Both the position numbers and the translations under genes were made by a program. Below the pieces are notes generated by a model, which was given only the letters and a program-made list of their open reading frames with translations, searched no databases and was not told the DNA's origin. From NCBI GenBank assembly GCA_050950205.1, contig JBMNHF010000005.1, positions 1 through 19,990 of the forward strand: DNA of 19,990 nt. The letters run 5' to 3'. Shown here piece after piece: positions 1 to 8,380 of this stretch. The first letter of the stretch is position 1. Each line of letters opens with the position of its first letter. The DNA comes from WRAV01 sp050950205 (GTDB lineage Bacteria > Bacillota > Clostridia > Oscillospirales > Ruminococcaceae).

Positions 1-531
1 CACCGCTTGGCCGATACCGTGGCCATTCCCCCTCAAAAGCTGGCCCAAGCCGCCGGATTTACCATTCCCGAAGACCGCAAGTTCATCTTTGTGGAAGGGG
101 ACGGCATTGCTCCCGACAAAAAGTTCTGCCAGGAAAAGCTGACCACTCTGCTGGCGGTACACAAATACGAGGGCGAATTTGAAAACGCTCTGGATATGAT
201 GCGCAAAATCTATGACATCGGCGGAAAAGGCCATTCGGTGGGGATTTACTCTTTTAATGACGACCACATTCACCGCCTTGGTCTGGCAGCACCCGTTTCC
301 AGGATCATGGTGCGGCAGCCCCAATCCAAAGCCAATGCAGGCTCCGCCACCAACGGTATGCCTATGACCTCTTCAATGGGTTGTGGCACTTGGGGCGGCA
401 ACATTGTCTCGGAAAACATCTGCCTGAAGCACTATATGAACACCACCTGGGTGTCCAGACCCATTCCCATGGATATGCCCTCCAACGAGGAGCTGTTCGG
501 AAGCTTTTATGACCCTGCCTTAGAGGCATAG
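1..531 (+). CDS. CoA-acylating aldehyde dehydrogenase, C-terminal part (5' end outside window)
   Basis: The reading frame is open from base 1, so only the last 176 residues are present. No true start is visible, and the Leu codon at position 7 is not a start. The protein resembles the C-terminal half of CoA-acylating aldehyde dehydrogenases (EutE/AdhE N-domain type): a GGKGHSVGIYS segment, then SMGCGTWGGN near the end. In relatives this is the glycine-rich SLTLGCGSWGGNS-type stretch. The wording (SMGCGTWGG, then NTTWVSRPIP) reminds me more of the sulfoacetaldehyde dehydrogenase (SauS) branch than of EutE, but that is from memory. The family converts an aldehyde plus CoA and NAD(P)+ to acyl-CoA in the cytosol. 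The catalytic Cys lies upstream of the window. The next gene begins 32 bp downstream in the same direction, so it is probably the same operon. Substrate unknown. Confidence 0.85.
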   Translation, partial: HRLADTVAIPPQKLAQAAGFTIPEDRKFIFVEGDGIAPDKKFCQEKLTTLLAVHKYEGEFENALDMMRKIYDIGGKGHSVGIYSFNDDHIHRLGLAAPVSRIMVRQPQSKANAGSATNGMPMTSSMGCGTWGGNIVSENICLKHYMNTTWVSRPIPMDMPSNEELFGSFYDPALEA

Positions 532-563
532 CTTCTAGTTTAACCACTAAAGGAGGAAAGGAT

Positions 564-1382
564 ATGATGCGCAAATTCTCTTTGGCTCATCTTACCGCAC
601 TGCGCTGTCCTACACCGGAACTGATCTACATAGCCGCAATGGCTGGATATGATTATGTAAGCCCCCGTTTGGTCAACCTTGGGGTAGCCGGGGAGGGAAA
701 TTACGATCTTGCCAGTCAACCCCAGCTGTTGGCCCAGACCAAAAAAGCAATGGAAGCTACCGGGGTAGGCATTCACGACATTGAGCTGATGCGGATTCTG
801 GACGGAGTAGATCTGAGCAGCTACGAGCCGGCCATGGAAGTAGGAGCGTCTTTAGGAGCCAAATATGTGCTTTCCAGTATCTGGACCTCCAACAAGTCCT
901 ATTATATCGAAAAATTCGGCGAACTTTGCGATCTGGCGGCAAAATACGGTCTTGGTGTGCAGTTGGAATTTGTCACCTGGGCAAGTGTGAGCACCCTGGC
1001 TCAGGCCAAGGAAGTGCTGGAAGCGGTAAACAGAAGCAACATGGGGCTGATGGTGGATACCCTCCATGCCCACCGCTCCCGGGTAAAGCCGGAAGAGCTG
1101 GAGGATTGCCCAGCGGAATGGTTTCACTTTTTCCATATGTGCGACGGCCCCGCCGCCATTCCCGACACCAGCGAGGAGCTGATTGTCATTGGCCGGGATG
1201 CCCGCCGCTACTGTGGAGAAGGCGCCATCGACATGGCTGCTTACATCAGAAGGATGCCCAAAAATACGACCTGCAGCATTGAGTTGCCTCATCTGGCCAA
1301 CGCCGCGGAATTCGGCTATGCCGAGCATGTGCGCCGCTGCATCACCAGCGCCAAAGAGTATCTCAAACAACATGATTTATAA
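564..1382 (+). CDS. Xylose-isomerase-like TIM-barrel protein (sugar phosphate isomerase/epimerase family)
   Basis: A 272-residue protein of the AP-endonuclease-2/xylose-isomerase-like TIM-barrel superfamily, which includes IolE, IolI, hydroxypyruvate isomerase and 3-oxo-isoapionate decarboxylase. Metal-ligand candidates are spaced as expected for the fold: E135 (QLEF), D165 and H168 (VDTLHAH), H191 (FFHMCD) and E240 (SIELPH). AGGAGG at 551-556 sits 7 nt before the first of two tandem ATG codons (564 and 567), so 564 is preferred. Members isomerise, epimerise, dehydrate or decarboxylate small hydroxy-keto compounds, and the exact reaction cannot be read from sequence. It lies between an acylating aldehyde dehydrogenase and a ThDP enzyme, which suggests a step in the breakdown of a polyol or sugar-acid-like compound. 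No signal peptide, so cytosolic. Confidence 0.85.
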   Translation: MMRKFSLAHLTALRCPTPELIYIAAMAGYDYVSPRLVNLGVAGEGNYDLASQPQLLAQTKKAMEATGVGIHDIELMRILDGVDLSSYEPAMEVGASLGAKYVLSSIWTSNKSYYIEKFGELCDLAAKYGLGVQLEFVTWASVSTLAQAKEVLEAVNRSNMGLMVDTLHAHRSRVKPEELEDCPAEWFHFFHMCDGPAAIPDTSEELIVIGRDARRYCGEGAIDMAAYIRRMPKNTTCSIELPHLANAAEFGYAEHVRRCITSAKEYLKQHDL

Positions 1383-1394
1383 GGGGGAAAAGAG

Positions 1395-3212
1395 ATGAAG
1401 AAGCTGCTTTCCGACCTGATGGTGGACTACTTGGAGCGCCGCGGCGTGGAATACATCTTCGGCCTTTGCGGGCACACTGTCATCGGTTTGCTGGACGCTC
1501 TATCCCGCAGTCAGAAAATTAAGTATGTTTCGGTGCGCCACGAGCAGGTGGCATCCACCGCTGCCGACGGTTACGCCCGAGTCAAAAAGAAGGCTGGCGT
1601 TGTGCTCTGCCACTTAGGGCCGGGGCTGACCAATGCCACCACCGGCGTAGTCAATGCCGCTTTGGACTCCATCCCCATGGTGGTGATTGCAGGAGATGTT
1701 CCCAGCTATTACTATGGTCGCCATCCTCATCAGGAAGTCAACCTGCACTGCGACGGTTCCCAATACGACATCTACAAGCCCTTTGTCAAACGGGCTTGGC
1801 GTGTTGACGATCCGGAGGCCATGCCCTCTATTCTGGACAAGGCTTTCCGTCTTGCCGAGAGTGGGCGCCCCGGCCCTGTCCTCATATCGGTACCCATGGA
1901 TATGTTCTCCCGGGAAATTGAGGAGGATCTCTTCCAGCGCACTTATCGGGACAGTCACTCTACCGGCAAGCCTGCTTTGGACCCTGCCATTGCAAAGGCC
2001 ATCGCCCGGGAACTGGTGGAAGCTCAGCGCCCTGTGCTCCATGCAGGGGGCGGCATTCTGCTGGCTGGCGCATCCCAAGAGTTGGCGCAGCTTTCGGAGT
2101 TTTTAGATATTCCCATCTCCCGCACCTTGATGGGGCAGGGCTGTGTGTCCGATCAGCATCCCCTCCTTCTGGGACAAACCGGGTTCTGGGGTTTCGATTT
2201 CACCCATCAAAAAACCCGGGAAGCCGATGTGATTTTGGCACTGGGTACCCGCATGGCGGAAGCCGACAGCTCCAGCTGGTACGACGGCGTCACCTTTAAC
2301 ATGCCCACCACCCGCTTTTTGCAAATTGACATTGACCCCAGTGAAATTGGCCGAAACTACCCCGTAGCCATTGGGGCAGTAGCGGATCTCAAGCTGGCTC
2401 TGCAGCAAATTCTGGAGGCCGCTCGGGAACTAAAACCAGAGGGAATTCAGCGCCCCGGCCTGCGGGAAGAAATTGCAAAAGCCAAGGCAGATTTTAAAGC
2501 CAAGAATCAGGCCATTTGCGATGATGATCGCTTCCCCATGACGCCTCAGCGCATCTTGCGGGATGTGAAGCAGGTGTTACCCGAAGACGCTCTGATCTTT
2601 ACCGATGTGGGCTGGAACAAAAATGGCGTGGCCCAACAGTTTGACGTCACCGTACCCGGCACCATCCATCACCCCTCCGGTCTTGCCACCATGGGATTCG
2701 GCTCGGCTGCGGTACTGGGAGCCAAGCTGGCTGCACCCGAAAAAATAGTGATTACCCTGATTGGAGATGGCGGCTTCGGCACCAATCCTTCCGTATTGGC
2801 CACCGCGGTGGAGCAGAACATCCCCGTGGTTTGGGTTGTGATGAACAACTCCGCCTTTGGCACCATTGCCGGGCTGGAAAAAGCCAACTACGGCACCCAG
2901 TTTGGCACCCTGTTCACCACTCCCGACGGCCAATCCTACAGCCCCGACTGGGCAGTCATTGCAAGAGGCTACGGCGTGAAGGCCATTCGGGTGGAACAGG
3001 CCGATGATTTTGCCCCTGCCCTGCGCAAAGCTTTGGAGAGCGGCGAACCCTACCTCATCGATGTTCCCATGGAGAACATTCCGGTTCCCACTCCGGGCTG
3101 CTGGAACATCAACGACATCTACCGCCCCAACGAGCTGGTGCGGGAAGGCAAACTGGTCAAAAAAGCAGATGGCAAGTATATCGCACCGGTACATGGCGCT
3201 TCCCACAAATAG
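1395..3212 (+). CDS. Thiamine diphosphate-dependent enzyme, acetolactate-synthase-like
   Basis: A 605-residue full-length three-domain ThDP enzyme (COG0028 type). The N-terminal pyrimidine-binding domain carries the catalytic Glu E50 in VRHEQVAS and a GPGLTNATTGV loop. The middle domain is around residues 195-345. The C-terminal pyrophosphate-binding domain has GDGGFG at 457-462 and NN at 484-485, the usual GDG-X24-27-NN motif. The family decarboxylates 2-keto acids or ligates and cleaves C-C bonds next to a carbonyl. A true acetolactate synthase is unlikely because no regulatory subunit, ilvC or ilvD is present. It does not look like Xsc (its N-terminus differs) or IolD. GGGGG lies about 8 nt before ATG 1395, only 12 bp after the TIM-barrel gene. 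It may generate the aldehyde used by the acylating dehydrogenase, but that is inference. Confidence 0.9.
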   Translation: MKKLLSDLMVDYLERRGVEYIFGLCGHTVIGLLDALSRSQKIKYVSVRHEQVASTAADGYARVKKKAGVVLCHLGPGLTNATTGVVNAALDSIPMVVIAGDVPSYYYGRHPHQEVNLHCDGSQYDIYKPFVKRAWRVDDPEAMPSILDKAFRLAESGRPGPVLISVPMDMFSREIEEDLFQRTYRDSHSTGKPALDPAIAKAIARELVEAQRPVLHAGGGILLAGASQELAQLSEFLDIPISRTLMGQGCVSDQHPLLLGQTGFWGFDFTHQKTREADVILALGTRMAEADSSSWYDGVTFNMPTTRFLQIDIDPSEIGRNYPVAIGAVADLKLALQQILEAARELKPEGIQRPGLREEIAKAKADFKAKNQAICDDDRFPMTPQRILRDVKQVLPEDALIFTDVGWNKNGVAQQFDVTVPGTIHHPSGLATMGFGSAAVLGAKLAAPEKIVITLIGDGGFGTNPSVLATAVEQNIPVVWVVMNNSAFGTIAGLEKANYGTQFGTLFTTPDGQSYSPDWAVIARGYGVKAIRVEQADDFAPALRKALESGEPYLIDVPMENIPVPTPGCWNINDIYRPNELVREGKLVKKADGKYIAPVHGASHK

Positions 3213-3224
3213 GAGGTGGCCTTT

Positions 3225-4133
3225 ATGCTAAAGTTGCCGCCTTCCGTCACTCTTTGTGAGGTTGGCCTCCGGGATGGTCTGCAAAATGAAAAGACGCAGT
3301 TTTCCACCCAGCGTAAGCTCTGGCTGGCCCAGAAGCTGGTAGAAGCGGGATTTTCCGTCGTCGAGCTGGGGTCGTTTATGAGTCCCAAGGCTGTTCCCCA
3401 GTTAGCCGACACCGATGAGCTGTACCGCCAAATAGGGGAGAGCCCGGCGGAGTTTCGGGCCTTGGTTGCCAACCTCAAAGGGGTTGAGCGGGCCATTGCC
3501 TGCGGATGCAAAAAAGTCAAACTCAATGTATCTGCCAGCCGTGCTCACAACCTTGCCAATCTCAATAAAACCCCGCAGGAAAGCATGGAGAGCTTTGCCG
3601 CCTGTGCTCAAGCAGTCAAAGCGGCGGGAATTGCCCTTTCCGGTTCCATTTCCATGCCTTTTGCTTCCCCTTGGGAGGCAGAGATCCCCTTGGAAGACGT
3701 CGTTGCCATTGTAGAAACCTACCTTTCCTTGGGGGTGGAAGAGATTTCCCTTTCTGACACTTCGGGCATGGCAGTTCCCAGTCAGGTATATGAGATGTGC
3801 ACCCAGATGCAGCGGCGCTACCCTCAGGTGATTTGGTGGATGCATTTTCACAACACCAGAGGCTTGGGAATTGCCAATCTGGTAGCGGCTATGGAAGCGG
3901 GCATCACACGGTTTGACACCTCTTTTGCCGGGTTGGGAGGGTGCCCCTTTGTGCCGGGAGCTGCAGGCAACATCGCCACCGAAGATGTGGTCTACCTTTT
4001 GGATCGCATGGGGGTTTCTACCGGCATTCACCTGGAGGCTGTGATGGAAATTGGAAAACAAGTGACCGAATGGGTGGGGCATCCTACCCACAGTTACCTG
4101 CTGCGAGCCGGAACCGGCCTGTGCGGAGCATAG
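3225..4133 (+). CDS. HMG-CoA lyase-like protein (DRE-TIM metallolyase)
   Basis: A 302-residue member of the hydroxymethylglutaryl-CoA lyase branch of DRE-TIM metallolyases. Key residues are present: GLRDGLQNE with R16 and D17, the metal pair H207 and H209 in HFHNTRG, C240 in GLGGCPF (the mobile-loop Cys), and N249 in GAAGNIATED. The usual Asp after the second His is Asn here (N210). The start at ATG 3225 is set by AGGAGGTG at 3211-3218, 6 nt upstream. An upstream in-frame GTG at 3216 overlaps this ribosome site and is rejected. The family cleaves 3-hydroxy-3-alkyl acyl-CoAs to a 3-keto acid plus acetyl-CoA, and relatives cleave citramalyl-CoA-like substrates. No leucine-degradation genes are nearby, so a different acyl-CoA is likely. 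It is the last gene of the operon. Confidence 0.9.
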   Translation: MLKLPPSVTLCEVGLRDGLQNEKTQFSTQRKLWLAQKLVEAGFSVVELGSFMSPKAVPQLADTDELYRQIGESPAEFRALVANLKGVERAIACGCKKVKLNVSASRAHNLANLNKTPQESMESFAACAQAVKAAGIALSGSISMPFASPWEAEIPLEDVVAIVETYLSLGVEEISLSDTSGMAVPSQVYEMCTQMQRRYPQVIWWMHFHNTRGLGIANLVAAMEAGITRFDTSFAGLGGCPFVPGAAGNIATEDVVYLLDRMGVSTGIHLEAVMEIGKQVTEWVGHPTHSYLLRAGTGLCGA

Positions 4134-4150
4134 TATGACCCAATAACAGA

Positions 4151-4186
4151 ATCCGGGGGACTCCATGAAAACGGAATCCCCCGGAT
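4151..4186 (+). terminator. Candidate terminator hairpin of the catabolic operon
   Basis: A 14-bp stem (4151-4164 with 4173-4186, one G-U pair) and an 8-nt loop start 18 bp after the HMG-CoA-lyase-like stop codon. The following plus-strand bases (gttgctatattt) are only moderately T-rich, so termination may be inefficient. The same hairpin could serve the convergent importer operon, whose stop is at 4243. Confidence 0.6.
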
Positions 4187-4242
4187 GTTGCTATATTTGA
4201 TTGGGCTGCCAAAGCAATCTATTGTGAAAGCTCCTCGCAAGG

Positions 4243-5094
4243 TTACAAACCAGTTTTTTCCCATTCCTTTTCTTTTAGGTTGGTATACAAATAGACAATA
4301 GCGGATATGGAAGAAAACGCGAAGATGAGCACCGATACCGCTGCTGCCCGCTCGTATCGCATTCGGGAAAACTGATCTCGCAGATAGACACCCAGCAGCT
4401 TGGGATGATTGGGTCCTATGATATAAGGGGTCGTAAAGGAGCTGATATTGCTCATGAAGATAAAGGTCATGGCGATCATGACGTCTTTAATGGACAAAGG
4501 TAAAATCATTTTAAAGAAGGTGTGGATTCTGCCGGCTCCCACATCCCGAGAGCTTTCGACAATAGAGTCGGGAATTCCAGCCAGGGCGGCCACAATGATC
4601 ATGGTGGCAAAGGCGATGTTAAACCACAGATTCATCATGATAATACCCTTGGCATTGTAAAGGAGCCCCGGTTTAAAGTTGTACCCAAACACTTGCGAAA
4701 CACGGTTGAGCAAACCGGAATCGCGCACCACCGTCATCATAGCATAGATGGCCACCAGTTGGGGTACAAAGCGGGGAAGCAGATACATAACGCCGATAAA
4801 CTTACTGATTTTGGTATCGCTAAACCGCAGATAAAGAGCTAACAAGTAGGAGATAAAAATAGCAGCGACTACTGTAATTACCGTAATCCAAACGGTGTAC
4901 CACAGGTTTTGAAGTGCCATTTTATCGGTAAACAAAAATTGGTATTGCTCAAACGAGAAGTTGCCGTTGCTGTCCTGCAGGCTTTGAATCACCACCGAAA
5001 TCATGGGGGTGAGAATGATGCCCAATGCCAAAATAAGAGAAGGCAGCAGCATTGCCGCAATTAGCAAATTAGTTTTCCATGTTTTTTTGGTCAT
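4243..5094 (-). CDS. ABC importer permease (PotB/PhnU/AfuB-type)
   Basis: About 283 residues, a binding-protein-dependent transport inner-membrane component with six predicted hydrophobic helices. The EAA loop reads ESSRDVGAGRIHTFFKMILP about two-thirds along and would contact the ATPase. The start is placed at the second ATG (5094) because GGAAGGAG ends one base before the first ATG (5100), too close for it, but is 7 nt from the second. The type matches importers for polyamines, Fe(III), 2-aminoethylphosphonate or hexose phosphates (PotB/PhnU/AfuB). It is the last gene of the five-gene minus-strand operon. It is separated from the binding-protein gene by a strong hairpin, which may set a lower expression level than that of the binding protein. 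Confidence 0.9.
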   Translation of the reverse strand: MTKKTWKTNLLIAAMLLPSLILALGIILTPMISVVIQSLQDSNGNFSFEQYQFLFTDKMALQNLWYTVWITVITVVAAIFISYLLALYLRFSDTKISKFIGVMYLLPRFVPQLVAIYAMMTVVRDSGLLNRVSQVFGYNFKPGLLYNAKGIIMMNLWFNIAFATMIIVAALAGIPDSIVESSRDVGAGRIHTFFKMILPLSIKDVMIAMTFIFMSNISSFTTPYIIGPNHPKLLGVYLRDQFSRMRYERAAAVSVLIFAFSSISAIVYLYTNLKEKEWEKTGL

Positions 5095-5138
5095 TGCCAT
5101 ACTCCTTCCGGCTGCATGCCTTATTGTAGAAGAAGAAG

Positions 5139-5164
5139 GGGAGGCGGCGGCAAAGCCGCCTCCC
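5139..5164 (-). promoter_or_regulatory. Intercistronic stem-loop between binding-protein and permease genes
   Basis: A perfect 10-bp GC-rich stem (5139-5148 with 5155-5164) with a 6-nt loop lies in the 88-bp gap between the binding-protein stop and the preferred permease start. On the minus strand it is followed by pyrimidine-rich cttcttcttct. Such hairpins commonly protect the 3' end of abundant binding-protein mRNA or cause partial termination. The role here is inferred from position. Confidence 0.65.
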
Positions 5165-5182
5165 TATTCAATTGATGAATGA

Positions 5183-6406
5183 TTATCCCAAAGTGGCGAT
5201 TTCAGCTTCCCACTTGTCGTTCAGCTGAGTACCCAGTTCGCCCAGAGCAATAATGGACATGTTGCTGATATCCAGGCTTTCTACAGCGGCCTTGGCAGGG
5301 CTGTCGATGGTGGAGATATCAATAACGGGAACTGCGAAGATGGTTTCCAGGCAGAGTTTCTGTCCCTCGGGGCTAAGCATGAAGTTGACAAAGTCATAGG
5401 CCTCTTCCTGATGAGAGCCGATGGAGGGGAAGGTAAAGACTACGTCGGTGCCGGCCAGAGGAATATCCAGGTTGGTCATCTTGGTGGTGGCAGGCAGAGT
5501 GCCCTGATCAATATTCTGCATAATCTGATCGGCCCAGGCAGGAATGAGGTCTACTTCCTTGTTGATCAGAAGATCGATGGGTCCCTGGTTTTTATTGGGG
5601 TAAATTACCGAGCCGCCGGAGGAATACAGGTGGGGGTGAAGGTTGGTCAAATACTCCATACCGGGGCCCCACTGCTCCACCCACTTGGGATCGTCGGAGG
5701 TCCAGGCCTCTTTGGGCAGGTGACGGCAAATCGCGGTGCGGACAAAGGCAGCTCCGGCGCCGCCGCTGGCAGGGGGATTGTAAGAGAAGCGGCCAGGGTT
5801 ATCCTTTACCCATTGTGCCAGCTCATCCCAGGTTTTGGGGGGATTGGGCAAACGCTCCTCGTCGTAGGCCATTACCACGGTGGTGATGCGGTAGGGAACG
5901 CTCTTGTCCTTATGGAAGGCAGTTTCGACCTGCACGTTGGCGTAGTTGGGGATTTTGGAGAAATCCACAGGCAGGAAGAGCTGGTCGCTGCCGGCAACTG
6001 CCTCGTAGTTAAAGAGGGCAGTGCTGTTCTCGGCGATAATATCGAAGCCGTCCTTGGTCTGATTGGCTTTAAAGGCTGCAGCCAAACGGTCGTACAGAAC
6101 GGTGTCGCCGGTTCCGGACATAATAAATTGCATTTCCATCTTACACTTGGCGTCGGGCAGTGCGTTGTACTCAGCAATGGCCTTGGTGAACAGGTCGGAC
6201 AGGTTCTGGGACCCGGTGGCCCAAAGGGTTACGGTGGGTTTTTCGGCGGGTTTTTCGGCAGCGGGAGCGGGGGCAGAATCAGCTGCAGAGGGAGCCGCTT
6301 GCGAGGGGGATGCGCTGGGTGCAGGACTGCTGCTGCCACAAGCAGTGACAGTTAAAACAGACAGGCAGAGCACCAGTAATAGCGCTAATGTTCTTTTCCT
6401 TTGCAT
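5183..6406 (-). CDS. Solute-binding lipoprotein of ABC importer
   Basis: A 407-residue lipoprotein with a signal peptide and a lipobox ending at C23 (VTAC), then a Pro/Ala/Ser/Glu-rich linker to about residue 58. The rest is an extracellular solute-binding protein of the iron/polyamine/phosphonate/sugar-phosphate class, beginning PTVTLWATGSQNL. A small-residue stretch NPPASGGAGAAF near the middle is like the oxyanion-binding loops of phosphorylated-ligand binders. ATG 6406 is preceded by AAGGAGG about 9 nt upstream. It is anchored on the outer membrane leaflet and delivers ligand to the two permeases. The ligand is not identifiable from sequence. The cytosolic phosphodiesterase in the same operon points to a phosphodiester or phosphorylated compound. 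Confidence 0.9.
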   Translation of the reverse strand: MQRKRTLALLLVLCLSVLTVTACGSSSPAPSASPSQAAPSAADSAPAPAAEKPAEKPTVTLWATGSQNLSDLFTKAIAEYNALPDAKCKMEMQFIMSGTGDTVLYDRLAAAFKANQTKDGFDIIAENSTALFNYEAVAGSDQLFLPVDFSKIPNYANVQVETAFHKDKSVPYRITTVVMAYDEERLPNPPKTWDELAQWVKDNPGRFSYNPPASGGAGAAFVRTAICRHLPKEAWTSDDPKWVEQWGPGMEYLTNLHPHLYSSGGSVIYPNKNQGPIDLLINKEVDLIPAWADQIMQNIDQGTLPATTKMTNLDIPLAGTDVVFTFPSIGSHQEEAYDFVNFMLSPEGQKLCLETIFAVPVIDISTIDSPAKAAVESLDISNMSIIALGELGTQLNDKWEAEIATLG

Positions 6407-6458
6407 AAGACAAAATCCTCCTTTTCAATATCACAGAGCTAGCGTACCAAATACCGTT

Positions 6459-7493
6459 TTATTCGGCCGCGCTCTGATTATCATAAGTACGGGACTCGCC
6501 AAAGGTAAGGGTGACAGCATCGCCTTTTTTGTATTGTTCTGCCTGTTCTGCTGTGATAAACAGCTTAACAATACCATGGTCGGTGTCCACTGTCATTTCG
6601 ATGTAGTGTCCCAACATCATAATCGTGCGCACGTAACCGTCTAAATCTTTTCCGGTTCCGGCAGAAACGCTGATGTTTTCCGGGCGAATCGCCTTGATAG
6701 AGCCATCCGGCATAGAAATAAAGTTCATCTCGCCGATAAAGTCGGCAACATAACGGCTGGCAGGACGGTTGTAGATTTCCTGAGGGGTACCTACCTGCTC
6801 AAAAGAGCCTTTGTTCATGACCACAATCCGGTCGGAAAGGGCCATGGCCTCTTCCTGGTCGTGGGTGACAAACACGACGGTAATGCTCAGGTCTGTCTGG
6901 ATTTTTCTCAGCTCTTCCCGCATCTGAGAGCGGATTTTGGCGTCCAGGGCGGAGAAAGGTTCATCCAACAGAAGAACATCGGGTTGGAGCAGCAGGGAGC
7001 GTCCAATGGCGATTCTCTGTTGCTGTCCTCCAGACATTTGTCCGGGGTATTTCTTTTCGTATCCGGACATTTTGACCATTTCCAGCATTTCGGTAATTCT
7101 TCTCTTTTGCTCGCTTTTGGGTACTTTGCGCAGCTTGAGGCCAAAAGCCATATTTTCATACACCGTCATATGAGGCCAAAGGTTATAGCTTTGAAACACC
7201 ATGGCGGTGGGGCGCTTTTCCGGTTGCAGATGAACAATGTCTTTGCCGTCAATGAGGATCTGCCCCGAGGTAGCTGGAATAAAACCTCCAATGGTCCGCA
7301 GGATGGTGGTTTTTCCGCAGCCCGACGGTCCGAGCAGCGTAACCAGTTCCCCTTTATTTACCGTAAGGTTTATGTTCCGAACCCCATCGCCGCTTTTATA
7401 TAGCGTTGTTAAATCACGAATCTCAAGTTTTGCGTTACCACTCATCTTGGTACCCCCGCTTCTTTGTAATTCAGAATCCTGTATAGTATTCAT
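6459..7493 (-). CDS. ABC importer ATP-binding protein (PotA/FbpC-type)
   Basis: 344 residues if started at 7493. Walker A GPSGCGKT is at 55-62, Q-loop Q101, signature MSGGQ 153-157, Walker B LLLDE ending at E178, D-loop SALD 181-184 and switch His H211. A C-terminal beta-rich TOBE-like region follows from about 250. It powers import with the two permeases of this operon. The start is uncertain: ATG 7493 overlaps the permease stop by one base (TGATG) but has a poor ribosome site, whereas ATG 7445 has a GGGGG run about 8 nt upstream and begins just before the conserved domain (328 residues). Either start is compatible with the family length. Confidence 0.92.
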   Translation of the reverse strand: MNTIQDSELQRSGGTKMSGNAKLEIRDLTTLYKSGDGVRNINLTVNKGELVTLLGPSGCGKTTILRTIGGFIPATSGQILIDGKDIVHLQPEKRPTAMVFQSYNLWPHMTVYENMAFGLKLRKVPKSEQKRRITEMLEMVKMSGYEKKYPGQMSGGQQQRIAIGRSLLLQPDVLLLDEPFSALDAKIRSQMREELRKIQTDLSITVVFVTHDQEEAMALSDRIVVMNKGSFEQVGTPQEIYNRPASRYVADFIGEMNFISMPDGSIKAIRPENISVSAGTGKDLDGYVRTIMMLGHYIEMTVDTDHGIVKLFITAEQAEQYKKGDAVTLTFGESRTYDNQSAAE

Positions 7494-8332
7494 CAGCCCA
7501 TCTTAAATCCTTTGGAGAGAGTTTCGGGGCCGACATACTTGCGCATCAAAAAGAGGAGCAGAATGTTGGGAATCAACAAAATCAGAGCAAACACAGCACC
7601 GGCAGTGGCAGGATAATCCAAAATTACGCCGTACATTTCCACCGGCATGGTGCGGTAGTGGGGAAGACCCACCAGCAAGGTTCCCTGATTTTCTCCCAGA
7701 GAGCCGATAAAGGTAAACATGGCGGCCACTGCGATTCCGGGCCAGGCCATAGGCAGTGTCACATACAAGAAGGTGCGGAGCGGTCCTGCCCCCACATCCC
7801 GGGCGGCCTCTTCCTGCTGGCGAGGTACGCTCTTAAAGGAGTTGGTAGGCATCCAAATCATCATCATCATGCCCCCCAATAGGTGGACAATCAGAACGCC
7901 GGGCAGTGTACCCATCAATCCAATGCGGTAAAAGATGATACCCATAGAGGCGTAGATGCCTATTTTAGGAAAGGCATTGCCCAGCAAAAACGAGAACATC
8001 ACCAGTTTGCGGCCGGGAAAATCGAACCGTGCCAGGACATAGGCTGCCGGGATACAAATGAGCAGCGAAAGTCCGGTGGTGATAAAGGCAATCATAAAGG
8101 ACAGAGAGATGGAGCTGACCAGAGTAGGTTGGGACAGAACATACTTCCACCACTGAAACCCAAACTGCTGCGGCAAAACCGCCGGCATTTCGTACTTATT
8201 GGCAAAAGCCAGCATAAACATGTGGAGCAACGGGCCATAAAAGAAAAGCATAAAGGCAATCAGAATGCAAAGCTCTCCAAATCGTTTGCGACCCAACATA
8301 TGTACCCAGCGTTTAGGGTTAAGATAACGCAT
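7493..8332 (-). CDS. ABC importer permease (PotC/PhnV/AfuB-type)
   Basis: A 279-residue inner-membrane permease with about six hydrophobic helices. The EAA motif reads EEAARDVGAGPLRTFLYVTL, partnering with the ATPase encoded immediately downstream. AAGGAAGG lies about 7 nt before ATG 8332. Its stop overlaps the potential ATPase start by one base. It pairs with the other permease of the operon (4243-5094) as a heterodimer, as in polyamine, phosphonate and hexose-phosphate importers. A 48-bp gap separates it from the phosphodiesterase gene upstream. Confidence 0.9.
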   Translation of the reverse strand: MRYLNPKRWVHMLGRKRFGELCILIAFMLFFYGPLLHMFMLAFANKYEMPAVLPQQFGFQWWKYVLSQPTLVSSISLSFMIAFITTGLSLLICIPAAYVLARFDFPGRKLVMFSFLLGNAFPKIGIYASMGIIFYRIGLMGTLPGVLIVHLLGGMMMMIWMPTNSFKSVPRQQEEAARDVGAGPLRTFLYVTLPMAWPGIAVAAMFTFIGSLGENQGTLLVGLPHYRTMPVEMYGVILDYPATAGAVFALILLIPNILLLFLMRKYVGPETLSKGFKMG

Positions 8333-8380
8333 GAATTTCGCCTTCCTTTCAAGATAGGTAGTAGAGCTAAAGAGAAAGGG

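Noticed and set aside
852..1373. Antisense open frame opposite the TIM-barrel gene, and similar long minus frames opposite the ThDP enzyme and HMG-CoA lyase genes
   Set aside because: These are composition artefacts of GC-rich coding DNA. The plus-strand genes have family motifs and ribosome sites.
1395..3212. Assignment of the ThDP enzyme as Xsc, IolD or acetolactate synthase
   Set aside because: Its N-terminal sequence differs from Xsc and IolD as I know them, and there is no ilvN, ilvC or ilvD nearby. Only the superfamily level is supported.
5411..6355. A 314-codon open frame on the plus strand opposite the binding-protein gene
   Set aside because: It is antisense to a well-supported lipoprotein gene, has no ribosome site and shows low-complexity Gly/Val composition typical of a shadow frame.
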